From Ignelater luminosus (Eukaryota > Arthropoda > Insecta > Coleoptera > Elateridae), in contig VTPC01090620.1 of assembly GCA_011009095.1 (NCBI GenBank), positions 260,930-324,929 on the forward strand: DNA of 64,000 nucleotides. The letters run 5' to 3'. This document shows, piece after piece, positions 23,131 through 36,106 of this stretch (its first letter is position 1; every line of letters starts with the position of its first letter). Below the pieces are notes generated by a model. It was given only the letters and a program-made list of their open reading frames with translations. It did not search any database and was not told where the DNA came from. The position numbers and the translations under genes were made by a program.

Positions 23131-24811
23131 GCTTTTTAGTATTCACCTTAAAGTTTTAAAACTCTCACTTTACACGAAACCATATGAATTCACGTTAAAA
23201 TTCGAACACATGGAATTCACTTGATCGTCTTTTTCGTTAGACATTGAATTTATACGCATTAACGTGATAAAATAAATAAATAAATGATTGTTGTATTATT
23301 ATTTATAAATATAGATTTCTTTGAACTTCACACCATTCATCTTCGATGTTTATATTGATTTAATTATCGTAGTCCGTATTTACTATTAACTATTTTCTTT
23401 AAGCAAGTAATACAACATGCAAGGCTGGCGCGACTCGATGAGATGTAATATGATATCACAGTGACGTTAAGTAGTCTGATAGCTCGCTATCACTATTTGA
23501 AGTTTCTTTCCAGTATAAATAAGTAATGTGTAAATTTAGAATTTTTAATGTTTGTGTTTTACTTCATATAGATTTATGATAATGAAATGCTTACAACTTA
23601 CAACTTAATACTATAGTAGTATGTGAATGCGATAAAGAGGATATCTATGCAACTAAATATAAAGAATGATACTAAGTACGTGCAATAGTAGTTATGCGAA
23701 AAACTTCCAAATGGAAATAGTTTTAAACTGAGAATTTTTCTGATTTTATCTGTTCTCAGAGTGTTGTATATTGTTATAAAAATATTTTCGTATTAGTTCG
23801 TGCTTCATTTTTATAAATATGGAATATTAGAGTGAAAACCACAAGCTTGTGCACTTCTTCAAAAAATCGTAATCTTACTGTAAGTTTTTGATGTGGCAAT
23901 AACAATATAAAATAAAATAAAACATTTAAGTATTGCAGCTATATAAAAGTGTTCAACATTGCAGCCCAAAATGTAACACTGTTGGGAAACAACAAAAGTT
24001 GTTTTCCTCAAGATTCATCGTTTGCAAGTTAATGGTCACTGCTCTTTTATTAAGGGAGAGACGTGTCACAAAATGGAATTATCAAGTAATACCAGCAATT
24101 ATTAACATTTAGTAATAAAAATGATAAAAAATTCTTCATAAATTTCAACCTAAGTAGGTGCTCTAAGCGCACAATGTCTTGATAAAAAGAATTTTAAATT
24201 AAATATAATTTCTTAAAGTATCCACTGTAAACGTCCACAACAAATAACTCAAAATCTACAGGTCCTTTCATGATTGCCTCTACCTATCTCTATCTCTGTT
24301 GACACTCAGCAAGAAGGCGATTGAGGTCATACAAGAAGTTGAAAGATTTTTATAGAGAGGTGCCCAGGATGAGCGATGCGTGAATCAACTATTCTGGTAA
24401 AATTTTGACAGGAACGGTAGATTTCAGTTGATGTATATTCGGCTTTGAAAAAAAGACACAATAGAAGGTAAAAATCTAAACTCGGGTCAATCTTGAAGTC
24501 CTGTTTTTTGGAGGCTCTTTAGAAAATTATAATTTAATTTGCTTACATTTTTCTTTTTCATGTAAATGGATGTTTCTATTGAAAATAATAATTTATTTGT
24601 TTTGGTTGGCATCCATGCGTCCATCTAGACAAGCGAAAGGGCACAAAGCTGGTCAGACTGGAAACAGCCAAGTGTCTTCGCTCCGTAAAACTTCTTTCAT
24701 CATGTAGAGAAATTTGCATTTTTTTTACAATATGCGACATATTCAACTTACAAGGAACCCCATTTTCAAAGATGAATTTTTTCAAATCACTGAAAAAAGC
24801 TAATCATCTTT
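23131..24811. other. Upstream region of the GPR143-like gene; nothing else recognised
   Basis: AT-rich sequence 5' of the receptor start. No clear promoter element, repeat or second gene was seen. Confidence 0.4.
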
Positions 24812-25400
24812 ATGATTTCTTTAGAAACTATTGTTTTAGAAACATCAGAGTACAAGATCAAAGTCTATTCTCGATACATGAATGACTTCTTTACAGTCTG
24901 GGGCATGGGCGACACATCTTGTCTCAATTCCAGTATTAGCTCAACATCTTACATCCAGATATCAAGTTTACCATCGAAGTTGAAAATAGTTCCCTTCCGT
25001 TTCTCAATCTAATGGCAGCTTTGGAAGGACGGCATAGATACACACAAGCATCCTGTAACATTAATCGTGATACAAAATATCCACTTTTCGCTATTTGAAA
25101 GTCAGTCTTCCTCCATTTCCATCTATTTCGACATCCCAACAGAACCACAAGTCGTAAGTTTCTATTAAGAGATGTTCGTTTGGTACACACACACCAGCTT
25201 ATTATCACACCCAGTCTTCTGTACCCTCAAACGATACCACAAAAAGAAGTTGATTTCTGCTGAACTGTTTTCATTCCTCAAAGAACCCCTCCAGGGTTTG
25301 ATATATTCCATCAAGCCATCGATCTCTGTCAAGAAATACAACTCGATATATTGAATTCAGCTTCGAAGGGGTAAACGCAAATGCACTATTTACTACGCCT
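24812..25400 (+). pseudogene. Penelope-like element reverse transcriptase fragment
   Basis: The plus-strand frames give VYSRYMNDFFTVWG, corresponding to the RT motif usually reading RYVDDTFVIW, here with the second catalytic Asp region altered to MND. In a shifted frame follow HPDIKFTIEVE and SLPFLNL, the pattern that follows the catalytic box in Penelope RTs. Stops and frameshifts show it is dead. The upstream RT and the linker are not visible. Downstream, 25437-25921 has open frames I cannot assign. Confidence 0.6.
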
Positions 25401-26149
25401 AGAAGACGCCATTCACCTCACTTCAAAACGCAAATAATGTCAAGGCCAGTTTCTGTTGTTTCTTTTTTGTTACAAATCCACAGCAGAAGAGTTCATCATC
25501 GCAAACTTTTAGAACCAACCGTTTTTTTATCATCATTATCCACGCCTGTACTTTCACTTTTATGTCCTTCATCAAATTATACTATCAAATCACTATATGT
25601 CCTTTGTGGCGCAGACTATAACGACCAAACTTGAACTATCTAACTCGGACAGATGTCCGATCTTCAAATCCGGATACTCCACACCTAAAACCAGCTGCTG
25701 GGGATTGCGTGATCGTCTGCTTTGCACTTACCACCCGTTCTATTACTATCAATCTTTTAGCAATTGCTGCACGCCCTTGCACTTTCAGTTCTTCGCATTT
25801 ACACCCTCTAAATTTACGGTTGATGACTGAAGAAAAGACTAATCGGATGCCTTTGATAATTTTAACGTTTACTTCACTTACTTACTTTATTCCCATCAGA
25901 AAAGTCTTGTATCTATTGTGACTTAAACGTCGACTTACCAGTCTCCTGAACAAATTCTTTAAGAAAGTGGAACGTGGGCGAAAGCAATGAGTACAATTCT
26001 TCTTTCAACAACGACACAATGCAATCCCTATAGACGTCAATAAATCGGCATCTTTTGTAATTAGGGCATATTGCTATTAAAATATTTATGCACTCAACGT
26101 TTCGCTCATTTTCTTAAGGAGCTTTTTCAGGAGCCTAAAGAAGAGTACG

Positions 26150-26560
26150 GTAACTCTACTTGTGAACGATGCTAGAGGCGAAACTCTTCGATGAAAATGG
26201 AGGCTTATACACACAAGAAGGGGTAATTTGATTGTATCGGTGGTAAGAGTCGTCAGGCAGGCTGATTTCCAAATGACGAGAAATGGATACCATGCATTGC
26301 AGTTGATGTTATTGGGATGTTTGTGAGTCTCTATTGCGTTTCTGATCTTTCTGGTGTGATAAAAAGATTTTGAAATAATAGACGCATCTTCAAACAATAT
26401 TTTATACCTTATGACTCGTGTTAATGTTCGGCAACAGCAGATGTAAATACTTTATACACCGCTTATGTTCAGTAATGCGTGTGTTAATCAAGCAACCAGT
26501 TTTTTCGATGTATACTAAGCAACAGGAATGTGGTATATTGCATACTTCTTTGAGTGTTTA
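26150..26560 (-). pseudogene. Penelope-like GIY-YIG endonuclease fragment, opposite orientation
   Basis: On the minus strand, frames read VYIEKTGCLINTRITEHKRC, the degenerate form of the GIY-YIG core VYIGQTGR...R..EHKR. They then read FEDASIISKSFYHTRKIRNA and IETHKHPNNINC, matching the Penelope endonuclease end (YH.RKIREAIEI.KHPNN.NRDDG). The frame is broken near 26400-26440. It faces the RT fragment at 24.8 kb, so the two come from separate or rearranged copies. Confidence 0.65.
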
Positions 26561-27932
26561 CTGATTCGGGTCGTGAATGTTTTCGGTATCTCTTATAGAT
26601 GTCGTTTTATTTTCGAAAGTCAAATTTTCTAATGTACCTTACAATTTCTTGCCCAAACACTGCACTGGAAACGCTAAAACTCTTTCATGAATTCAGGAAG
26701 ATATTTATTTGAATAACTGTGTTGCAAAGAATTCGCAATTTCAGTTAAGTTCCTACTTGAAGCAATGAAATCATTCTACATTGTAACTTACCTTACAATA
26801 GTCAAAATAATTCTATTATCAAGAAGTGTAGAAAATTAACTTTAAGGAAGTTTCCGTCTGGCACATGGTGAAAGTTATTAAGCTTTTATCCTTGTATTGA
26901 ATTGTTTTCTGTTTCTGTAATACTTAGATGAGCTTTTTTTATCTTCTCTTCCTTCTCGTCTGTTCATGGTGATCTTTATATTGATACAAATCCAAGATTG
27001 TCTGACCTTAAAGACGAATAAAAATGGCAGTGGCAAAATTCATTCATACCAATCTTTAAGACATTTGATTGTGACTTTTTGAATGGATTTGTTGCAGCAG
27101 GAAAGACTGAGATAAGTATGATTTACATTGTTTCAAGAAGTGAAAACAATCTGAATCAGAGTAGTTGACAAAGAATATACCAATTATATGCATAAGCAGA
27201 TGTTAATGTCGAAATGCCTAAACGTTTAGAGACTAGTTCAAACAATAGGAACCTAAAAACAACACGTTTTAAGTAGATTTGTCTAGCACAAAGTACAAAT
27301 ATTTTTCAAACCAAAGAAGTATCTTGTTTCAATAACGTGTTTCTGGTTCATTTGTAAGCTTTCTAGAAGGCTAATATCTTTGTAAATGTGTTTTACCATC
27401 TAGCTTATCTTTTTGTTAATCTGTTTGAACCATTTACCTCTATTGGCGAATTTGCTTGATGTGCCTGGTTTAAATCGGAGGTCATCAGTTCTAATGATGT
27501 CCTTTTTTAAGCATCTGCTTACTGAACTTACAATACTTCTTGATCAGCTGCGCTACAAGGAAAATGAAAAACATGTTAGAGTTTCTTGTAAGAACGCAAA
27601 GCATGTTTTCTGATGTCACCGTCGTCGTTGCATCTAACGCTTTTAGGTCATTAAGTTATTTTTTATAGTAGACCAAATACTTTTTGATATCACTCTATAT
27701 ATTTAGTATAAGAATGACTATTTTAATACGACGATGCTATGGTTACCATTTCTAGTAGTCATTGTTGTTTGGAAAGACTCCTTAAGTAATAACAATTCTT
27801 TTTATTCTATTTATTTAATCAAGTGTTCTCTCAGTACATTTAAGGTTAGATTTAATTAAAAACATAAGTGGTATTCGTAATAAGTCTAACAACGCCTTCA
27901 TACAGTCTACTATGTATCTAGTGTATACTATA
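26561..27932. other. Gene-free stretch
   Basis: Several short open frames (for example 27413-27613) show no recognisable product. No repeat boundaries were identified. Confidence 0.35.
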
Positions 27933-28343
27933 TCAGAACAGTCTGTATCTATATGGGTTTCCCCTTTTACGTATAGTTTCAAATAACTCGGTAATATTTG
28001 GCGTGACATAAACAGGTTCTCTATTTTCTGAATCTATCAATTTTACTTTTTGTTGTGTATTTTCAGAACTAGAGAATGATTTAGATGATTCTCCATATTT
28101 CCCTCTAGCACCAGAACTATGGATTCCTAAAAACATATTTAACGTAATCCGATATAATTTAATATTTAATACTAATTGAATCTCACCTGTATTTAATTTA
28201 CCCATTCCAAAAGCATTAGAAGGATTTGAATTAGTTCTTAGAGAACTTTGTTGTTGATTTTTACTTAAACCCATTACGGTTGTTAAAACAAAAAGTACTA
28301 TTAAAGCATTTAATATTGCAAGTTTTTTCCATGATTGGATCAT
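27933..28343 (-). CDS. Secreted cysteine-free peptide precursor with one short intron
   Basis: The frame from ATG at 28343 begins MIQSWKKLAILNALIVLFVL, a clear signal peptide ending near VMG/LS (residue 25-26). A GT-AG intron (28186-28127, 60 bp) splits a Gly codon: the donor is ACAG/GTGAGA and the acceptor GTTTTTAG/GA. Splicing gives 116 residues; the unspliced frame is also open. The mature part is Ser/Asn/Gln-rich and has no cysteine. It ends with IRKRGNPYRYRLF, so cleavage at RKR would release GNPYRYRLF. This looks like a neuropeptide or other secreted regulatory precursor. There is no C-terminal Gly, so amidation is not predicted, and I do not recognise the family. Confidence 0.6.
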   Translation of the reverse strand: MIQSWKKLAILNALIVLFVLTTVMGLSKNQQQSSLRTNSNPSNAFGMGKLNTGEIQLVLNIKLYRITLNMFLGIHSSGARGKYGESSKSFSSSENTQQKVKLIDSENREPVYVTPNITELFETIRKRGNPYRYRLF

Positions 28344-30149
28344 CTTGGTATGATTTCGACGTACAGAATGAGCGTATTGTACGTTTTACACTTTAATCGT
28401 TTCTTATTATGCCTTGTTAAGTTTGACTTATGACATTTTAACTTTGAACTGAAATCTTATTGTAGAAGAGACGTCATATTGATTCTTGCAAATTTAGAAT
28501 AATCGTTTTTATATTTTTCTTTTAATAACTTTGGTAAATTCTAAAAATTGTATGAATATTCCCTCCGAGAAACTCCTAAAACATTTGAAGAATCATAATT
28601 AAATTCGCGGCATTAACATGTATTTTTGGGTACTTACATTATACGTATTACAGACTTTTACTTCCAAAAAATTAGGTTTCTTCAATTAAGGAATAATCTT
28701 AGCAGTTTAAACCGATTTATCAATGTTCAGCATCAGTATCATATCACAAAAGGTTTTCTAAGGCATTGACTGTTTGTCTCGATTAATGTATGATAAATTA
28801 GCAACATGCAGAAAAAAAATTAATAAAAAAAATTCCGGTTCTTGATTAGTTTTGTTTATGTGCTCAACTTCCTTGACAGTCATGATAAACTGGCTGCATA
28901 GGCAGTTCATACATACCACAGCATAATCACTATTATATTGGCGTTCAATTTTCTTAAAAATAATTCTTCGCTTCTATAAGAAAAATTTAAGAAAGAATTT
29001 CAGGTTCTTAATGCATTTAAGAAAATTTTATAATAAAGATCTTGCCTTCTTTCAGAAATACAATATTTAAATTCGCCAACAAGGGTTTCATTAAAACAGG
29101 AACTCTAATCTAATCTAACTGTTCTTTACTTTTTGCTATAGTGACATCCAGGGAAGATTTAAACAACAGTGTAGTTTTCCTTTGTCTTGAACATACAAAA
29201 ATTAGTTGTATCTGCGGTTATACTTTCACCAAAATGACTCTTAAAACGATTATCTAGCAGCTTTGAGAAGATTCTGTAGACTTTAAACAATGAAATACGA
29301 CTAATACGTAAGTTAACGCTCCTAAGAAAAACTAAACCTGGTGATGATTTTGAAAAACTGAAACGTTAAATGAAGATTCGAATATTAAAGTGCCCGTAGA
29401 GCGCTTTTACTGATTTTAGAAATTCCCCAATTACAATAAAGTTATCGCCAAAAAGTGAAAACGGAAAAACTCTGTTTTTGGGGTTATTTTGAAAACAAAT
29501 AATATCAAACTGAATTTTTTCATTTTCCAATGTAACCGATCTTGCATCTCTTATTTGGGCCCCGAATTAAAAAAGAATCAATTGGTTTTCGGATTTTGTT
29601 ACTTTTAGACAAACGCAATGCAGTTCTCTGCGTATAGACAAGTTTCAAACAATAGTGTTTTAAAAACTACTACAATAAAATAGAGAATCTTCTTATTTTG
29701 AAGCAATAGTCAAGAAACTAATAGTAAGTTCATACCAAATATAGCAAAAGTTATTTTGTAACCGAAATTAAAGTCCGGAGGCAACAATCTCCATCCCAGT
29801 GCTTCCTGATGGATGTTCATGCTTTGGCAAGGGACTGGACGACTGCCTTCGGGTGTATGCTTTTTTTGATCTTTTGAGTTCCGCCGCTAACGAGCACGCG
29901 TGTGAAGGTGTGATCCTGAAATAGACTATTTGTATTTGCCACTATAGTCTCGATTAGCTGTTAAGTCAATTTTAGGAGAAGAGAGAAGAGAAATCTAATC
30001 TTTATAACGTCACAACAGGAGGTTGAAAACAAAATCTGTCTTCATGCCATGATTCCCCAATTTTGGCATCAACCTATCTTTAAATTAAAATATATGTCTA
30101 TGTGTTTACCGTTTTACTTTGTAAAGTCTCGTAAAGGTGTGAACTGTTT
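28344..30149. other. Gene-free stretch with a GC-richer patch near 29770-29930
   Basis: AT-rich apart from about 160 bp around 29770-29930, which may be a transposon chip. No coding similarity was recognised. Confidence 0.35.
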
Positions 30150-31190
30150 TTACGTTATGATATTCTTCAAGGTTTAAATCTCACCTGCAATAGGTTTTTA
30201 GATTGAAATTTTTGAATAAGATTGTTTTTGCTTTTTCTAAGATGCATTAAGAAGCTGTAATTCTGTCATTGGCATTTATTGACTGAATTCCCCTTTTTGT
30301 GTTTGTTCTGCTGTTCCGAAAAGTGTTAGAAGGCTGCAATTGATAAATTAGAATTTATAGCTGGAGTTTATCTTTAGGTGAAGTTTTTCTTTTTTTTTTT
30401 TAAAATGTATTGGAAACCCGAAATTCTGTCATAAGTATTAATTTTGTCTGGATTCTAATTCCTGTGTTTATTCTGTTCTTCTAAAAGCTACTGTGAAGCT
30501 GTAATCGAGACGTTGAGATTCCTGGTTGGAGTTTATGTTTATACAAAGTTTTAATTTTTTTTCTAAACTGCGTTAGAATGCTGCCAATTTGTCATTAAGA
30601 TTAATTTTTTACCAAATTCCAGTTTTTATGTTTGTTTTGTTCTTCTGAATGGTGCTGTAACGTTGTAATCGAGACATTAAGATTATTGATCGGAATTTAT
30701 CTTTATATACAGGTTTTACGTCTTTTCTGATATCCGTTAGAAAGCTGTAATTGTGTCATTGGAATTTATTTTACCGCATCCCAGTTTCTGTGTTTATTCT
30801 GTTCTTCTGAAAGATACTGTAAGGCTGTAATCAACACATTGAGATTCTTGGTTGCAGTTTATCTTTACATAAAGTCGTTTTCTTCTAAGATGCGTTAGAA
30901 AGCTATAATTCTGTGATCCAAATTTATTTTTACAGAATTCCAGTTTCTGTGTTCGTTTGGTTTTTCTGAATAGTATTGTAAAGCTGTAATCGAGATATTA
31001 AGATTCTTGGTTGGAATTTATCTTTACATAAAGTTTTTATGTTTTATTCTACCATGCTTATTCCGTTCTTCTCAAGGGCATTGCAAGACTGCAATCGATG
31101 CATTAGGATTCTTGGTTAGAGTTTATCTTTACATAAAGTTTTTTTTCCTAAGACGCATTAAAAACCTACTTGATCTTGAGATTTTATTGA
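30150..31190. repeat. Tandem repeat, about 163-bp unit, six or so copies
   Basis: The landmark TTCTGTCATT and its variants recur near 30261, 30424, 30588, 30751 and 30909, giving spacings of 163, 164, 163 and 158 bp. Each unit also carries CCAGTTTCTGTGTTTATTCT, TGTTCTTCTGAA, GCTGTAATCGAGACATT and GATTCTTGGTTGGAGTTTAT in the same order, followed by CTTTACATAAAG. The units are diverged, so the array is old. The last full unit runs into a partial one at about 31030-31190. No conserved reading frame across units. Confidence 0.85.
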
Positions 31191-31862
31191 CTTCGCTTCC
31201 ATCACCATCACCAATTTCAGGGATTTGATCAACATTGGCTTTAGTGCAATGAAAATAGTAAGTATCGTATTTGTAGATCGATGCCAACACACCAGCTGAC
31301 GTTAACCCCTTCAATCATTTGATGTACATTTCCCAACGCCTTCACACAACAGTCCATGATTTCAGTCAGCAACTTTTTACTTCATCTTCACCAACTCTGT
31401 CGCTCCCTCCACACGATCACAAGATACCGAAAACTAAGCTGATTATAAATAATATTTATTGCTGCAGACAAATCAAAAGTGGTCTGACGAAACGCGTTGA
31501 AACCAGCAAACTTTTTAATCACTTGACCAAAGAGGTGCATAGAGTGTTTGGCTTCAAGAACCAGGAAGCAACCTTATTCATCATCATCATCTGTTCATAC
31601 TTTTTCAAGTCTGTGAAATTTTTGATAGTTTTAAGTATTTTCTGCGACCCACCAGCATATTCTCATATTTATGTTTTAATATTAGCTATTTCTAATTTTT
31701 ACACGCTACTGTACAGTATTTTTCACTTTTATTACTGCATGTGTCATTTTAAAAATTAAACAGACAGTAGTTTTACTATACAAATGTGAAACAATTAAAA
31801 GAATGATATTACGCTGGAATGTGCAACTCAAAAAATTCAGAATTAACAAAAAGGACAACAAT
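31191..31862. other. Unassigned stretch with a 146-residue open frame at 31319-31759
   Basis: The plus-strand frame at 31319 has no recognised domain and biased composition (Phe/Ile/Ser-rich end); I do not consider it a supported gene. The opposite strand at 31129-31314 is equally unassigned. Transposon debris is possible. Confidence 0.3.
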
Positions 31863-31867
31863 CTCGT

Positions 31868-32111
31868 TGTATGCATAACTTGCTAGTTTCACTTTACTTC
31901 TTAAATGAATAAGATATTACTTAACTATTTATTTTAACTAAACGGAAAGCACAAGTGGACTGTATTGTGTTAAAAATACAAGTTGCAACAAACTGCAGGA
32001 CGCATGTGTACTTGTTTCGGACCCTTAGGCCCTACCCGGCGGGGTGGCCGAAAACAGACACAACATGCCCCTATACTTAATTACCGAGGACGGTGAAAAA
32101 CAGACCCAACA
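31868..32111 (-). repeat. 3' LTR of the BEL/Pao element
   Basis: 244 bp, beginning TGTATGCATAACTTGC and ending CCCAACA on the plus strand. It contains about 43 bp around 32029-32070 (GGCCCTACCCGGCGGGGTGG) that the other LTR lacks, so one copy has an indel. Confidence 0.85.
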
Positions 32112-32501
32112 TGCTCCCGAACCCTGAAAGCTCCAGCTTTCAATAAAACAAATTTTACAAAATTAACATGTGCTAAACTATAAAATGAACAAATAAATGA
32201 TATAAAGAAACAAATGTAAAGTTAATGCAGTGATTGTCTATGATGATGCACAACACAAACTTTCACGAAACTTTACACTTGATCTTTCGGAAGAGGGCCC
32301 ACTTTAGAGAAAGGCACGCTTGACGATGCCAGTGGTGGTTTTGACTGTCGCCCCTCTACTGACGTGTTCTTTCCAGGATGAAGAGCAATAACTCGCCCTA
32401 GGTTCTATAACAAGGACAGCTGCTTATCGGCCTTCAAGAAGACCAGATCATCTTCATGCAGGGAACCTCTGCTGATGAACCACTTGAATCGAGTCTGGAG
32501 A

Positions 32502-33115
32502 TCAAATGAGTAGTATTCCTAGTACCATCTCCGTCACAAATGCCTTAGAATTTGCTGACCCCTTTGGAATTGGATTAATCGATTTCTTGGAACCGTAGAA
32601 ACACCAGAATCGGGTACAGACACCAATGACCTTCCAATTAAGGTCATCAGGATCAGTTAATAAGGGACACAACGATCGTGAATGTAAAATTGACTTTACC
32701 TGTGTGTACATCTCTTCAAATATTAATGAGGCATTACCCGCTACGTGCCTTATGTGGTATTTCACAGATTTGACGCTGACTTCCCATAAACCACCAAAGT
32801 GTGGTGCATGTGGGGCAACGAAATGCCAATTTACTTTCAGATTGGAAGCTTGTTCTGGCTTATCTTCGAGGTTCTTTCTCAAAAACGTGCCCAATAACCT
32901 AATAACAACTGAGGAGCAGCATGTAGCAACTGTTCATGCTTGCGCGAAAAGATTAGCTTAGTCAAACAATGTTTGCTGAACAAGATTTGCGGATGTTTTT
33001 TGTTACAATTATAGAAAGAATTCTGGAGATAGTTTAATGCAGTACCACTCATAGTAGCTGCGGAACTGCCGAATACAACTCGAAGGGAAGTAGTTACGGA
33101 GGACCCTTTCAGCAC
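32502..33115 (-). pseudogene. BEL/Pao RT start fused to integrase remnant
   Basis: The minus-strand frame at 33115 opens with SSVTTSLRVVFGSSA, the start of a BEL RT. Without the catalytic YXDD region it runs into LIFSRKHEQLLHAAPQ, the HHCC-side region of a BEL integrase. The next frame (32894-32502) has NWHFVAPHAPHFGGLWEVSV and LHSRSLCPLLTDPDDL, the characteristic integrase C-terminal half. So RT, RNase H and the central DDE part were deleted, and the fusion lies near 33020-32960. Confidence 0.8.
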
Positions 33116-33249
33116 CCCTTAATGAGGGAGAAAGAAAGATACATCAACTCGCTCAGGGTTAGACGAAGACACATGCCCCAGCAGTGGTTGTTCTTGCGTA
33201 AAATCTCGATGACGCGTTTTTAGATTGGGATTGAATTATAATTTGCGTT

Positions 33250-34695
33250 CTATATGAAGAAATCGCCCTTTTGCCATTTCGAGAGAATCACCAAGTTTGG
33301 TATCGATTTGATAAACCTGCTGTTCGTGTCGCGTCGATGATTTTTTTTAAAAATGTTCTTTACATAGATTCTCCTCTTTGGAGAGCGTTCTTGCTTCAGG
33401 GACTTCTTCGATCTCCCAAAAATTGCTAAGCTGTTCAAAGATTTGTAACGTTTGGGAATGATTACAAGAGAGTGCAGAGAAAGGACAAGACATGGACTGA
33501 ACGTTTTCGCTATCAAGCCATCCGAATCTAGTTGTTTGCAGTATGGTTTTCCAGGACCCAACGACCGCCGACCAATGCACACGATTTTCCAAAAGCAACT
33601 GGCTCCGAGTAAAATATCGATTTTACCGGGAACATTAAATTTTTTATCGGCGAAATGGATATTCGCGAGCAAGTCACACCCAGTGATATCAACCTTGGCT
33701 TCCGGAATATTATCTGTAATATGTGGAATGACTAAGCAACTGCTTTTTATTTGAAATCGAGAATTATTTGATATTACTTCAACATTGCACCGTGAATCAG
33801 TGCTTGTAGCAGCACTGTTGATCTCACGGATTTGCAGTTTAACCGGGAAACGACTCAATTGGAGCCTTTTGCACAATGATCCCGAGATGAAATTGGACAT
33901 ACTTCCTGAATCTAACAGGGCCCTAGCAGGGTGTGAATTTCCACCCGAATCTAAAATCCGCAGTATTGCGGTAGCTAGCAAAACGGTTGTTTGATTGGAG
34001 CCGAATGCTGAAAGATTTACAGTGGGCTGCTCAGCCTCTGCCGACGAAACTGATGCAACTGATTCAACTTGATGCAACAAGGTATGGTGTCTAGACTTGC
34101 ACCTCTGACAGTTGTACCTTGATTTGCATTTACCTGTGAAATGACCCTTCGCTAAGCAACTGTAGCAAACTTTTAGTTCCTCTGCCTTTTCTGACCGCTC
34201 CTTCAATCCGAATTGCTTAAGACTTTCACAAGAATTTAAAGAATGAGAATCTTTACAAAGAGGGCAACATATGGCAGTTGATACGAAAGCTTTAGCGGTA
34301 AGGCGCTCTGCATGCGGTTTTTGATATCTTTGATCGATTGTTTCTAATAAGGATGCTTTCTTCTCTATAAACCTAATTAGCTCTTCATAAGAAGGGAATT
34401 TATCAGAATCATTTTTATTTTCAAACTCGCGCGTGGTGGTCGGATCTAGCTTTGAAATAATTAAGTAAATTAAGAACGCGTTTCTTTGATTTTCCTCATT
34501 AACCAACGAATCTAAAGCCCTAATGTTTTTTTTTACACTGTCAATTAATTGCCTCAGTTTTACTGAGGATTCCTTCGCACTGACTTCAATGTTAAATGAT
34601 GCTTTAATATGATTGTGAACGAAAATACGCGAGTTATTGAATCGAACATTCATACTATCCCAAGCGATCTGATAATTTGCTGAGCCGATAGCCAA
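33250..34695 (-). pseudogene. BEL/Pao gag zinc-knuckle and aspartic protease ORF
   Basis: An open frame of 481 codons. The first part is the gag (DUF1759-type) domain with LRQLIDSVKKNIRALDSL. Two zinc-knuckle stretches follow (CCPLCKDSHSLNSCESL and CYSCLAKGHFTGKCKSRYNC). Then comes a retropepsin-like domain (DUF1758-type) with the active-site motif ALLDSGSMSNFIS and the later IDILLGASCFWKI. At the end the frame is lost: the continuation FGWLDSENV and NFWEIEEVPEARTLSKEE is in another frame (33598-33347). Confidence 0.85.
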
Positions 34696-35123
34696 ACTCT
34701 TTACAGTTTCCGCGGCTTTGCCTGTAAGTGACGCACGCAGGTAATGTAACTTATGTACATCAGTGAAGGCCTCATTTTCATGTATGAGATTTATGAGTAA
34801 ATCTCGAAAGTTTAACCATTAACGATTAACGATCCCATTAACGTGGGAAGTTTTACAAAACCTTTGTGAACCGCGCTACTTGACGATTGTGAACCTCCGT
34901 TAATACTAACTACGTCAGATGTGACCGCAACAGGTCCTGTTATGAGAACCCCATGACAAGAAAAAACCGAACTGGATTTTGCAGGGAGATTGCCATGAGA
35001 GAAAAGCTTTTCAAGAATGTTTTCCGCATCAGAAATAGTTTCGTAATATTTTTTGTCAAATTCCGTTATATGCTCTGCTTCACTTTCATGATCTTTACTT
35101 TTTCTATTTGTAATTGAAGCTGA

Positions 35124-35294
35124 TCAAACGTATAACGGCTGCATTGTGAGAAGCCTTTTACGTATTTGAATCACATCACAATTTTCCAGAACTCTGTTAT
35201 TCGTTTCAATTTTAGTTTTAATTCCGCGCAAATAATCCTCAAAACGAGTCAAACGATCCTTGACGGATCCCCTTTGCCTAACTAGTGTGTCCAT
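35124..35294 (-). pseudogene. BEL/Pao gag N-terminus
   Basis: From the Met of MDTLVRQRGSVKDRLTRFED the frame carries the usual start of BEL gag, LxRQRGxxKxxLTRF. It then loses register before the main gag frame at 34695. The stretch 34695-35124 is gag in shifted frames. Confidence 0.7.
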
Positions 35295-36106
35295 GATGCT
35301 TACGAATATGACCAAAATAATGTATGAAATGAATTGAGATTTGTACGAAGATAATTCAACACACACTACAGCAGTTCGAAGTAAGCCGAAAATTTTCAAA
35401 ACCCGACATTGAATGAAACTTAATCAATTTACAATTGTGTATAAACTGATTAATAAATTAATTTATTATTACTAATGAATAAGTAAATTATGTTGCATCA
35501 ACTAGATAAAAGCGTCGCCTGCTTATAAATCTTTCTAAACGGTTTCAGAGTAGTAATTTTTATTGGAAGTTGCCTCCTTAAGAATACATAACAAAAGTCT
35601 CAATAATTTTTTAAGCTACCCTCCGTGTGTTTCATTCAATTGCATAACATTTGAGACAAATCACGTGACTATAAAGTGCCCAAAGTGTGAGACAGCACTG
35701 GTCTCTAACTTGTTTGTAATTTTCAATCACTTAAATACGCATTTAAGTATGGACATTTGTTGAATTTTGAAAGAACCGCGAATATGAATTACTCAATACA
35801 TAAGCACTTACAGCTTACCAAATGCATCTGTTTTGATTAAACACGTCCAATCTGTTTATAAATACCACACATGAAGAAATTGTACAATAAACCAAAGAAT
35901 AATCAGTAAGAAGCAACTTACGCAAAGTCAATTTTATTGTACAAAAGGAATAAAGGAAAGGTATTTATGAAAAAAAGAAAAAGCTCACTTGCTAATCATT
36001 AACGATTTTCGTGTTAAACTTATTATAACAGCAGGGTGTCTGCCGAGGACCAGTCAAAGTCGATGCAACAATGAACTGTTGAAATCCGGCTCGAAGGACC
36101 ATTTTA

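Noticed and set aside
31319..31759. 146-codon frame on plus
   Set aside because: No recognisable domain, hydrophobic random-looking tail. Left as unassigned sequence.
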